A stretch of 13,330 nucleotides of DNA, from contig CAYUVO010000071.1 of assembly GCA_964448185.1 (NCBI GenBank), forward strand, positions 1 to 13,330. Direction: 5' to 3'. The stretch comes from OFTM382 sp964448185. GTDB taxonomy: Bacteria > Planctomycetota > Phycisphaerae > Phycisphaerales > UBA1924. Each line of letters opens with the position of its first letter. Within the stretch, counting starts at the first letter, position 1. The notes under the pieces were generated by a model that saw only the letters and a program-made list of their open reading frames with translations, had not been told where the DNA came from and did no database searches. The position numbers were made by a program, and so were the translations under genes. Positions 1 through 6,890 of this stretch are shown in pieces.

Positions 1-1
1 A

Positions 2-136
2 AGCTACGAGACGTGCGTGGTGTATGGGATGCCCAAATCGGCGTCTGAAGCTGGGATCGTGGATGCGGAGTGCTCGCCGAGTGAGATCGGTGTGGAGCTT
101 GCGCAACACGGCCAGAAGGTTCGTGCGGCGGCCTGA
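2..136 (+). CDS. cheB: CheB C-terminal end (protein-glutamate methylesterase), 5' truncated by the window
   Basis: Frame 2 is open from the window edge to TGA at 134-136 and encodes 44 residues. They include TCVVYGMPKSASEAGIVDA, the typical last strand and helix of the CheB methylesterase domain (CVV-[FYW]-GMP-[KR]-x-A). CheB is the response regulator that removes methyl groups from, and deamidates, receptor glutamates or glutamines, and it is activated by CheA. The receiver domain and the catalytic Ser, His and Asp lie upstream of the window, so activity cannot be judged. The family call rests on this one motif plus the chemotaxis genes downstream, a strong context. The tail after the motif is short and Ala-rich. 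Confidence 0.85.
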   Translation, partial: SYETCVVYGMPKSASEAGIVDAECSPSEIGVELAQHGQKVRAAA

Positions 137-145
137 GACCTTTAT

Positions 146-160
146 TCCATAACGTATGGA
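146..160. repeat. Short inverted repeat just after cheB
   Basis: TCCATA and TATGGA form perfect 6-bp arms around a 3-nt ACG spacer, starting 9 bp after the cheB stop. It has low GC and no following T-run, so it is a poor intrinsic terminator. It could be an operator or mean nothing. Confidence 0.35.
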
Positions 161-287
161 CTGAAGCCTGTGAGATGTGCTCCGGGCTTGTTGTGTGCGC
201 ACAGAGAGAGGCTGTTGTCACATGAAGAATGGTTGGTGAGGTGGGGGCGTATGGCTTGCGATAGGGGAAAGTCTGGTGAGAAAGCAA

Positions 288-309
288 CGTGGGCTCAAGA
301 GAGCCCGTG
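288..309 (+). terminator. Stem-loop upstream of the receptor gene; terminator-like or leader structure
   Basis: GGGCTC (291-296) and GAGCCC (301-306) pair perfectly around an AAGA loop. On RNA the stem extends by two G-U pairs and one C-G pair to 288-309. No U-tract follows (GTGGGGGTACC instead), so this is not a classic rho-independent terminator. It could end cheB transcripts with help, or lie in the leader of the downstream unit. Confidence 0.35.
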
Positions 310-329
310 GGGGTACCGATTGTTGAGGG

Positions 330-349
330 GTTGACTATACAAGTTGACT
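330..349 (+). repeat. GTTGACT direct repeat, 13-bp period, near the putative promoter
   Basis: GTTGACT occurs at 330-336 and again at 343-349, separated by ATACAA, 41 bp before the receptor start. A 13-bp period is a little over one helical turn. It may be a regulator binding site or a chance duplication of a -35-like element. Confidence 0.35.
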
Positions 350-390
350 GCACAGAGGTTTCGACTCTCGAATGAACTGGAGATAAGGCA

Positions 391-2193
391 ATGGAACGCA
401 AGGGCTTTCAACTAGGTTTATCCGCAAAGATCGCCGCTGTAGCGGTGAGTGTCCTTGTGGTTGTTGTGACCGTGAACTACGTCTTGTTCATCGGGAAACA
501 TCGCGATGCGATGGAACTCGCGATGATGGAACAGGCTTCTCGGTTTACCGCGGTCGCTGACGAAGCCAAGAATCACATGAACAAGGTGGTCGCGAGCGGG
601 GCGCTCAACTACGACGAACTCGCCAGCGAGATGCAAGAGCATGTCGCCTCGGGTGGCAACTACGCCGATACGCGAATGTTTGACACGATCCCGGTCGTCG
701 CGGGCTGGAAGGCCGCAGCCGAGGCAGCCGAGCGTGAGGGCATGATCTTCAAGGTCCCCGCATTCGAGGCTCGCAACCCTGACAACGAGCCGGCGCAAGG
801 CACGTTTGAGTATGAGCTGTTGAGTGAGCTTAGACAACAGGTCATTTCTGGCGGCGATGTTGCCATTGGTCGGATCAATAGAGAAACCAACTCACTGCAT
901 TATCTCCGCGCGATCCGCCTGGATGAATCATGTATGTCATGCCACGGCGATCCAAATATTTACGACTCTGACGGTGACGGTAAGGACGTGCTCGGATTTG
1001 CGATGGAGGGCTGGGAAGTCGGCGATATGCACGGCGCGTTCGAGGTGATTATGCCTCTGGACACGATGGATGCACAGGTTGCGGGAGTGATCAAGGGCGG
1101 GATGATCGCCACGGTGCCCTTGGTGCTTGTGGGCGTTGGTTTATTCATCTTTGCGTTGCGTCTGCTACTGACCAAGCCGGTGGGCGAGATGATCGAGGTG
1201 CTCAAGGATATTGCTACGGGTGAGGGCGACCTGACCCGGCGGTTGAACCTCAAGCGGAACGACGAGATCGGGACGATGGGTCATTGGTTTGATGTGTTCA
1301 TCGCACGGATTCACGACACGATCTGCCAGGTGTCGGGTGCGACGCACGAGGTGGCGTCGGCAGCGACCCAGATCGCTGCATCGAGCGAAGAGATCGCTGC
1401 TGGTGCCAGTGAGCAGCAGACGCAGATCCAGCAGGTGTCGGCTGCGATCGAGGAAATGAGTGCTTCGGTGGTCGAGGTGGCTCGCAAGAGCGGGACCGCG
1501 GCACAGACCGCGGCGGGTTCTGGCCAAGCTGCTGAAGACGGCAGCGGCGTCGTGAATCAAACGATCGAAGGCATGCGTGGGATCACCGAAGCGGTTGAAT
1601 CGAGCGCGGCGTCGGTGATCGAACTTGGTAAGCGTGGCCAGCAGATCGGGGAGATCATCGACGTTATCAACGACATCGCGGATCAAACAAACCTGCTTGC
1701 ACTCAACGCAGCGATCGAGGCGGCGCGTGCGGGCGAGCACGGCCGAGGATTTGCGGTAGTCGCCGACGAGGTTCGCAAACTCGCGGACCGGACGACCAAG
1801 GCGACCGATGAGATCGCCGAGTCGATCCAATCGATCCAGAGCGAGACGGATGAGGCTGTGAGCCGGATGAAGTCGGGCACGGACGAGGTTCGTCGCGGGA
1901 TGGAACTGGCGAGCGAGGCCGGGAGCAGTCTGGAGCTGATCGTGGCATCGAGCCGCGAGGTGAGTTCGATGATTACTTCGATCGCGGCGGCGGCCGAGCA
2001 GCAATCGGCGGCAGCTGAGGAAGTCAGTCGGAACGTCGAAGGTATCTCAGCGGTGACGCGGCAGACGACCGAAGGCGTTCAGCAGGCGGCATCGGCAGCG
2101 AACGATTTGAGCCGAAAGTCCGAGGAGCTCCAGGGGCTGATCGGTCAGTTCAAGGTTGATCCGAACACCATGGGCCACCACACCGATTCGTGA
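391..2193 (+). CDS. Methyl-accepting chemotaxis protein with haem-binding (CxxCH) DUF3365/Tll0287-like sensor domain
   Basis: A 600-residue transmembrane chemoreceptor. Residues 11-34 form the first membrane helix. Residues 35-230 form a periplasmic sensor with CMSCHG at 181-186, a c-type haem attachment motif, followed by MEGWEVGDMHGAFEV (205-219), typical of DUF3365/Tll0287-like receptors. The second membrane helix is about 232-260, then HAMP (about 261-313). The signalling domain has the conserved hairpin tip near 440-462 (AARAGEHGRGFAVVADEVR). About 140 residues follow the tip, which would suit a 40-heptad receptor (inferred). An acidic DSDGDGKD stretch (192-199) follows the haem motif. 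There is no C-terminal NWETF-type pentapeptide; the chain ends shortly after LIGQFKV. Start ATG 391 has GGAG 9-12 bases upstream. The likely input is redox state or a haem ligand, inferred from the motif only. Next is cheW, 20 bp downstream. Confidence 0.93.
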   Translation: MERKGFQLGLSAKIAAVAVSVLVVVVTVNYVLFIGKHRDAMELAMMEQASRFTAVADEAKNHMNKVVASGALNYDELASEMQEHVASGGNYADTRMFDTIPVVAGWKAAAEAAEREGMIFKVPAFEARNPDNEPAQGTFEYELLSELRQQVISGGDVAIGRINRETNSLHYLRAIRLDESCMSCHGDPNIYDSDGDGKDVLGFAMEGWEVGDMHGAFEVIMPLDTMDAQVAGVIKGGMIATVPLVLVGVGLFIFALRLLLTKPVGEMIEVLKDIATGEGDLTRRLNLKRNDEIGTMGHWFDVFIARIHDTICQVSGATHEVASAATQIAASSEEIAAGASEQQTQIQQVSAAIEEMSASVVEVARKSGTAAQTAAGSGQAAEDGSGVVNQTIEGMRGITEAVESSAASVIELGKRGQQIGEIIDVINDIADQTNLLALNAAIEAARAGEHGRGFAVVADEVRKLADRTTKATDEIAESIQSIQSETDEAVSRMKSGTDEVRRGMELASEAGSSLELIVASSREVSSMITSIAAAAEQQSAAAEEVSRNVEGISAVTRQTTEGVQQAASAANDLSRKSEELQGLIGQFKVDPNTMGHHTDS

Positions 2194-2196
2194 ACG

Positions 2197-2203
2197 AAGG
2201 AAG
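2197..2203 (+). promoter_or_regulatory. Ribosome binding site that decides the cheW start
   Basis: AAGGAAG ends 10 bases before ATG 2214. The in-frame GTG at 2190 lies upstream of this site and overlaps the receptor stop, so ATG 2214 is the better start. Confidence 0.6.
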
Positions 2204-2213
2204 TGAGATTACC

Positions 2214-2732
2214 ATGAGCACCGAGCCAACATCGGCGCCCGCGGATCCATCGCTGGTGGCTGAAGAAACTTCGCAGCTTCAACTGGTCACGTTCGAGATC
2301 GACCAGGAAGAGTTTGCGGTCAACATCCTCGCGGTTCAAGAGATCAACCGGATGATGCAGATCACCCCGGTTCCCGAGGCCCCTGCGTGGGTTGAAGGGG
2401 TCGTCAATCTTCGAGGCCGGATCATCACCGTGATCGATATGCGAAGGCGATTCGGGCTCGAAGAGATCCCGAGATCGAACGATCAACGGATCGTGGTGGT
2501 CGAGATCGAGGGGCGAACGATCGGGTTTGTAGTGGACCGGGTCAATGAGGTGCTGCGAATTGATACGAGCATCATCGAGCCCACGCCAGACGTGGTCAAT
2601 AGCAAGGTGCAGAACGAATACATCGAGGGCGTAGGGATGCTCGAAGAGAGGCTGTTGATTCTGCTGAATATCGAGCGGCTTTTTAATGATGAGATGACCG
2701 GTGGGGCGTCGGCGACGCAACGCGCAGCCTGA
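2214..2732 (+). CDS. cheW: CheW coupling protein
   Basis: A 172-residue CheW-domain protein that links receptors to CheA in the cytoplasmic array. Residues 1-20 are a flexible Ser/Thr/Glu-rich lead. The CheW fold runs from about 22 to 158, with VTFEIDQEEFAVNI (25-38), the hallmark EGVVNLRGRIITVIDMR (61-77), and GFVVDRVNEVLRI (104-116). The NLRG motif and the two small beta-barrel halves are complete. It lies between the receptor (20-bp gap) and cheR (43-bp gap), as expected for an operon. ATG 2214 was chosen over GTG 2190 because a good ribosome site precedes it and the eight extra residues fall outside the conserved fold. Confidence 0.95.
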   Translation: MSTEPTSAPADPSLVAEETSQLQLVTFEIDQEEFAVNILAVQEINRMMQITPVPEAPAWVEGVVNLRGRIITVIDMRRRFGLEEIPRSNDQRIVVVEIEGRTIGFVVDRVNEVLRIDTSIIEPTPDVVNSKVQNEYIEGVGMLEERLLILLNIERLFNDEMTGGASATQRAA

Positions 2733-2775
2733 CACGGCGGCTGAGAGTAAACGTGAATCCGACGGGAGATGAACT

Positions 2776-3624
2776 ATGAGCACAGCAACAACTATCCGAA
2801 TGAGTGACGTCGAGTTTGAACGCTTTAGAAAGATTGTGTATGACCGCAGCGGCATCTGGTTCGCTGACGGCAAGAAGTACGTGATCGAGAGCCGGCTGGC
2901 TCGTCGGCTTGAAGAGCTCGAGATGTCGTCGTTCGATCAGTATGCATCGTTCTTGACGATCGGTCCTTACCAGAAGGACGAGTTTCAAGAGATGTTCAAC
3001 CGGATCACGATCAACGAGACGAGCTTCTTTCGTAATGAGCCGCAGCTTGAGGTGTTTGAACGCGAAGTGCTCCCCGAACTGCTCGATAGGCGGTCCTCGA
3101 ACAAGCGTTTGCGGATCTGGTCGGCGGCGTGCTCGACGGGTGAAGAGCCTTACACGCTTGGCATTCTCATTCACCGAGCACTCGGCGTTCGGCTCTCTGA
3201 TTGGAAGATCGAGATCCTCGGGACGGATATCAGCGAACGTGCCTTGACCATTGCCAAAGAAGGCCGGTATGGGGACTACGCGCTGCGCACCACCAGCCCG
3301 CTGATGGTATCAAGCTACTTCAAGCCCGACGGCAAGTTTCAACGTGTGCTGCCCGAAGTCCAGAGCATGGTGAGCTTTGAAGTCAACAACCTCAAAGAAG
3401 CCTACTCGATGCGGCGCCACGGCGAGTGGGACATGATCTTCTGTCGCAACGTTATGATCTACTTCGACGACCAGATGAAAACGCATTGCGAGAAGCTGTT
3501 CCACAAAATGCTCGTGGATGACGGTACGCTGTTCATCGGCCACAGCGAAGCAATCTCGGGCGATGAACGCTGGATCAAACGACAAGAACCTAAAGGGTTT
3601 GCCTACACCAAGAGGGTGGCATAA
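2776..3624 (+). CDS. cheR: CheR, chemotaxis protein methyltransferase
   Basis: A 282-residue S-adenosylmethionine-dependent methyltransferase that methylates receptor glutamates. The all-helical N-terminal domain is about residues 10-75, followed by NETSFFRN (80-87), conserved in CheR. The SAM site is RIWSAACSTGEEPYT (113-127), with ILGTDIS (147-153) as the acidic motif, and FCRNVMIYFD (222-231) as the later family motif. Length is normal and no extra TPR domain follows. GGGAG ends about 7 bases before ATG 2776. CheA begins 2 bp after the stop, so the two are probably translationally coupled. The receptor upstream has no CheR-tethering pentapeptide, so methylation would rely on direct substrate binding. 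Confidence 0.96.
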   Translation: MSTATTIRMSDVEFERFRKIVYDRSGIWFADGKKYVIESRLARRLEELEMSSFDQYASFLTIGPYQKDEFQEMFNRITINETSFFRNEPQLEVFEREVLPELLDRRSSNKRLRIWSAACSTGEEPYTLGILIHRALGVRLSDWKIEILGTDISERALTIAKEGRYGDYALRTTSPLMVSSYFKPDGKFQRVLPEVQSMVSFEVNNLKEAYSMRRHGEWDMIFCRNVMIYFDDQMKTHCEKLFHKMLVDDGTLFIGHSEAISGDERWIKRQEPKGFAYTKRVA

Positions 3625-3626
3625 CC

Positions 3627-5915
3627 ATGGCGGAGAATGAACCCTATGACAGCAGCATGGACGCGGAGTTGCTCAATGACTTCGTAACCGAAGCCTCTGA
3701 GTTGCTCGAACAAGTCGACCAGGATCTTGTCGCGCTCGAGGGCGAGCCGAACAACACCGAACTGCTCGACAACGTGTTCCGTGCGATGCACACCATCAAG
3801 GGTTCGGGCAGCTTTCTGGGGCTTGGTAAGCTGTGTGACTTTACGCACGCGGCCGAAGATGCGCTCAACGTGCTGCGTAAGGGACAAGCCGAGCTTGATG
3901 CGTTGACGATGGATACCTTGCTGATGGCGGTCGATGTCATCAAGCGACAGACCGGAGCGATCCGCGAGGGTGAAGAGCCCGAAGACGGTCCCAAAGAGCT
4001 TGTGGCCTCGCTTCAGGCAGTAGGTGGTGCGCCCGCAGATGCAGCAGATAATTCAACCGACGATTCTTCATCGCCAGCAGGCGGTGGGCTCGAGCTGTCG
4101 GCATCAAAGCTGGATCTGTTGCCGTTCATGGTTCAGGATCTTATCACGGGTCTCGACGATTTGCGTCAGCATGCTGACGCGATGGAGCTTGATGCGGGCG
4201 AAGCGAGCGAGTTGCACACGATTGCAGAGGAGTTGACTCGATCTGTAGAGTTCTTCGAGGTGGGATCACTGTGTGTAGAGATGAGTCATCTGCGAGACTC
4301 GGCAGAGCTTCTTCGGGATCAGCCGCCGAGTGATTTAGTGCAGATCTTGCCGCGGATCGGTGCGTTGATTGACGTGATGGCGGCGCGTGCTTCGGCACTC
4401 GAAGAGCAGCGGTTGATTGACCGCACAACAACGGTGCTGTGCGAGCGTTTGCTCAGGGTGTGTGCTGGTGAGGAGTTGGCTAAAGAAGAACAGCTCGATC
4501 CTGATCTTTCGGGGCAAGCAGTGCTCGCGTTCGACGATGGTGAACTCGTCAGCGATGGCGCGGAAGAATCAACCACCTCCGAGACAGACACAACAAACGA
4601 CAGCCGGGCGTCTCTGGGCTCTGACGAAACTTCGAGCCAGGCAGAGAGCGAAACCAAGAAACCCGCGAAGACTTCTAAGATAGTGCCTCAGGGCGAGCAG
4701 ACCATCCGCGTTGATGTATCGCGGCTTGAAGGCTTGTTGAACCTGATGGGCGAGCTGGTGTTGCAAAAGAATCGCGTGCTCGGGATCGCCAAACGGCTCT
4801 CGGCGGGCGAACCTGTCGAAGGTGAGATGCAAGAAGAGTTCGAGCAGGTGGCATCTGATCTCGATCGCGTGACCGCCGAGTTGCAGATGGGTGTGATGAA
4901 GACCCGGATGCAACCCATGCACAAGCTCTTTAGCCGGTATCCGCGGGTCATCCGCGACCTGGCTCGCATGACGGGCAAGCAGATTGATCTTAATATCGTG
5001 GGCGCGGAAACCGAGGTTGACAAATCGGTGATCGAGGCGTTGGGCGATCCGCTGGTCCACATCTTGCGGAACAGCTGCGATCACGGCGTCGAGACTCCCG
5101 ACGTGCGCGAAGCTGCGGGTAAACCGGCCATGGGCACGATCTCATTGACTGCACAGCACGACGGGAACCATGTCGTCGTCGTCATTCGTGACGATGGAAA
5201 GGGCATTGACCCGGAGGTCATCGGGCGCAAGGCGGTCGAAAATGACCTTGTTACCCAGAGCGAACTCGATGATCTGAGCGAAGGCCAGATTCTCCAGATG
5301 ATCTTTGCACCCGGTTTTAGCACAGCGGAGCAGGTGTCGGATCTGTCGGGCCGAGGCGTTGGTATGGACGTCGTTCGGACCAACATCACCCGGCTCAACG
5401 GCACGGTGGAAGTGACCTCGGTCAAGGGTGAAGGATCATGTGTGACGATCCGAATCCCGCTGACACTCGCGATTATGCCCGCGATGATGGTCAAGATCGG
5501 CACGGAGTTATACGCGCTGCCGCTCTCGAACATTCATGAGATCGTCAGCCCTGAACCCGATGAGTTGTACACGGTGCGTGGCCAGCTCGTGATGCGGTTG
5601 CGTGACGAGGTGCTGCCCTTGATTGATTTACGGACACATCTTTCGGGCACTCGTTCGGAGGGTAGCGAGAGCAAGCCCAAGACGACGAAGGAAGGTGTTA
5701 TCGGCACGTTCGCGGTGATTGCTGCGAGCGGTGAGCGTCGTGCGGGGCTCCTCGTTGATGGTTTGATCGGGCAGCAGGAAGTTGTCATCAAGCCGTTGGA
5801 CGACTTGTTCGATCGGAACATGTCGGTGAGCGGCGCGACGGTAAGAGAAGACGGCGGCGTGAGCCTGATCGTCGATGTTGGAAAGATACTTAGTGTGGTC
5901 AGAGAGGTTGCCTGA
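3627..5915 (+). CDS. cheA: CheA, chemotaxis histidine kinase
   Basis: A 762-residue kinase that autophosphorylates in the receptor array and passes phosphate to CheY and CheB. P1 (Hpt, about 1-115) carries MHTIKGSGSFLGLGKLC with phospho-acceptor H55. Residues 161-285 are a helical segment that resembles a worn second Hpt; no typical P2 CheY-docking domain is recognisable. An acidic Ser/Thr-rich linker spans about 305-355. P3 dimerisation begins at RVDVSRLEGLLNLMGELV (361-378). The P4 ATPase has HILRNSCDHGVE (478-489, N box), DDGKGID (522-528), GFSTAEQVSDLSGRGVGMD (563-581). P5, a CheW-like domain, runs from about 615 to 762. All catalytic boxes look intact. The start lies 2 bp after cheR, and the GAGGGTGG at the cheR end can serve as ribosome site. 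Confidence 0.96.
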   Translation: MAENEPYDSSMDAELLNDFVTEASELLEQVDQDLVALEGEPNNTELLDNVFRAMHTIKGSGSFLGLGKLCDFTHAAEDALNVLRKGQAELDALTMDTLLMAVDVIKRQTGAIREGEEPEDGPKELVASLQAVGGAPADAADNSTDDSSSPAGGGLELSASKLDLLPFMVQDLITGLDDLRQHADAMELDAGEASELHTIAEELTRSVEFFEVGSLCVEMSHLRDSAELLRDQPPSDLVQILPRIGALIDVMAARASALEEQRLIDRTTTVLCERLLRVCAGEELAKEEQLDPDLSGQAVLAFDDGELVSDGAEESTTSETDTTNDSRASLGSDETSSQAESETKKPAKTSKIVPQGEQTIRVDVSRLEGLLNLMGELVLQKNRVLGIAKRLSAGEPVEGEMQEEFEQVASDLDRVTAELQMGVMKTRMQPMHKLFSRYPRVIRDLARMTGKQIDLNIVGAETEVDKSVIEALGDPLVHILRNSCDHGVETPDVREAAGKPAMGTISLTAQHDGNHVVVVIRDDGKGIDPEVIGRKAVENDLVTQSELDDLSEGQILQMIFAPGFSTAEQVSDLSGRGVGMDVVRTNITRLNGTVEVTSVKGEGSCVTIRIPLTLAIMPAMMVKIGTELYALPLSNIHEIVSPEPDELYTVRGQLVMRLRDEVLPLIDLRTHLSGTRSEGSESKPKTTKEGVIGTFAVIAASGERRAGLLVDGLIGQQEVVIKPLDDLFDRNMSVSGATVREDGGVSLIVDVGKILSVVREVA

Positions 5916-5939
5916 GGCAGGCTCAATGAAAGGCAGGAC

Positions 5940-6437
5940 ATGGATACTTCTTATATTCCCCCCATCATGAAATCGCTCACGCACGTCTTCTCGACGATGC
6001 TGAACCTCAACGTCGAACTGGGCAAGGCGACTCTTTCGCCCGACCCGACAGCGGCGCACGATGTGTCCGCGATCATCGGTTTCTCCGGTGAATACCGGGG
6101 CTCGCTCGTGCTCGCGTTCCCCACAGTGGTCGCAGAGCGTGTGGTCGCGTTGTTTATTGGGGAAGAGACTTCGCCCGAAAGCGACGACTTCTCCGACGCC
6201 ATCGGTGAGCTCGCCAACATGGTCGCGGGCAACGCGAAGGTCGGGTTCGAGGGCCGCAAAGTGATGATCTCGTGCCCTTCGGTTATCATGGGTGCTTCGC
6301 ACCGCATCCGGCAGTCGAAGGACATGCCGGTCGTTCAGATTCCCGCGGACTGTGAGTGCGGGAAATTTATCATTGAAGTCTCACTCAAGTCCGAAGAGGC
6401 ATCTGATGCTTCGACCTCGCTGGCCCAGTCCGCGTGA
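5940..6437 (+). CDS. cheX: CheX-like CheY-P phosphatase
   Basis: A 165-residue protein of the CheC/CheX/FliY phosphatase superfamily, which hydrolyses phospho-CheY to reset the signal. The key motif is GELANMVAGNAK (89-100), giving the E90-x-x-N93 catalytic pair used by CheX; it is present once, which fits CheX rather than the two-motif CheC. Preceding strands include GFSGEYRGSLVLAF (47-60), typical of the family. Position between cheA and cheY (18 bp before the cheY start) supports the role. AAAGG 7-11 bases before ATG 5940 is a plausible ribosome site. The last 15 residues are Ser/Ala-rich and probably disordered. No CheZ or CheC is seen in the window, so this is the likely phosphatase of the pathway. 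Confidence 0.88.
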   Translation: MDTSYIPPIMKSLTHVFSTMLNLNVELGKATLSPDPTAAHDVSAIIGFSGEYRGSLVLAFPTVVAERVVALFIGEETSPESDDFSDAIGELANMVAGNAKVGFEGRKVMISCPSVIMGASHRIRQSKDMPVVQIPADCECGKFIIEVSLKSEEASDASTSLAQSA

Positions 6438-6440
6438 AGT

Positions 6441-6447
6441 AAGGAGG
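6441..6447 (+). promoter_or_regulatory. Strong Shine-Dalgarno of cheY
   Basis: AAGGAGG sits 8 bases before ATG 6456. It is the closest match to the 16S anti-SD in this operon, which would suit the high CheY level usually needed relative to CheA (inference). Confidence 0.7.
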
Positions 6448-6455
6448 AATGAACG

Positions 6456-6824
6456 ATGAAAGTTATGCTCGTAGATGATTCAAGAACCATGCGGAACGTC
6501 GAGAAGAACATTCTCGGGAGCCTCGGGTTCAACGACGTGATCGAAGCGTGCGATGGGCAGGACGCCCTGAGCAAGGTGGTCGCAGCGGCGCCCGATTTGA
6601 TTCTACTTGACTGGAACATGCCCAACATGGACGGGCTGACGTTCCTTAAGGAGTTTCGTAAGATCAACAAGGAAACGGTGGTCATCATGGTGACAACCGA
6701 AGCCGAGAAGACCCGTGTCGTTGAGGCGATCAAGGCCGGCGTGAACAACTATGTTGTCAAGCCGTTCACGCCCGACGATCTCAGCGCCCGTATTCAAGAG
6801 ACGATGAAAGCAGCCGCAGCCTGA
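6456..6824 (+). CDS. cheY: CheY, single-domain response regulator
   Basis: A 122-residue receiver domain without an output domain. The acidic pocket is D7-D8, the phospho-acceptor D52 in LLDWNMPNMDG (50-60), the switch Thr in MVTTEAE (78-84), Y99 and the conserved Lys in VVKPF (100-104). All key residues are present. It receives phosphate from CheA and binds the flagellar switch; CheX just upstream is the likely phosphatase. Length is normal for CheY. A strong ribosome site precedes it. The 66-bp gap to the next gene shows no clear terminator. Confidence 0.96.
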   Translation: MKVMLVDDSRTMRNVEKNILGSLGFNDVIEACDGQDALSKVVAAAPDLILLDWNMPNMDGLTFLKEFRKINKETVVIMVTTEAEKTRVVEAIKAGVNNYVVKPFTPDDLSARIQETMKAAAA

Positions 6825-6890
6825 TGGGCGGCACTGGGGCGGGAGTATATCGAAAGGCCTCGCGATGCTGGGGATCGTGAGCCGTGAGCT

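Larger units (their letters stand above)
137..390 (+). promoter_or_regulatory. Intergenic region between cheB and the receptor gene; probable promoter region
   Basis: This 254-bp stretch is the longest non-coding gap in the window; the other gaps are far shorter. It has no convincing ORF. It holds an inverted repeat at 146-160, a 10-bp perfect palindrome TGTGCGCACA at 194-203, a stem-loop at 288-309 and a GTTGACT direct repeat at 330-349. TTGACT resembles a sigma-70 -35 box and TATACA at 336-341 a -10 box, but no pair has the usual 16-18 bp spacing, so no promoter is assigned exactly. No sigma-54 or sigma-28 consensus was seen. The receptor start at 391 is preceded by GGAG at 379-382. Confidence 0.5.

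Noticed and set aside
1165..2004. 279-codon open frame on the - strand
   Set aside because: It is antisense to the receptor signalling domain and its product is Arg/His/Leu-rich without motifs; a shadow of the receptor gene.
2190..2213. GTG start for cheW overlapping the receptor stop
   Set aside because: The ribosome site AAGGAAG lies after it and fits ATG 2214; the added residues are not part of the CheW fold.
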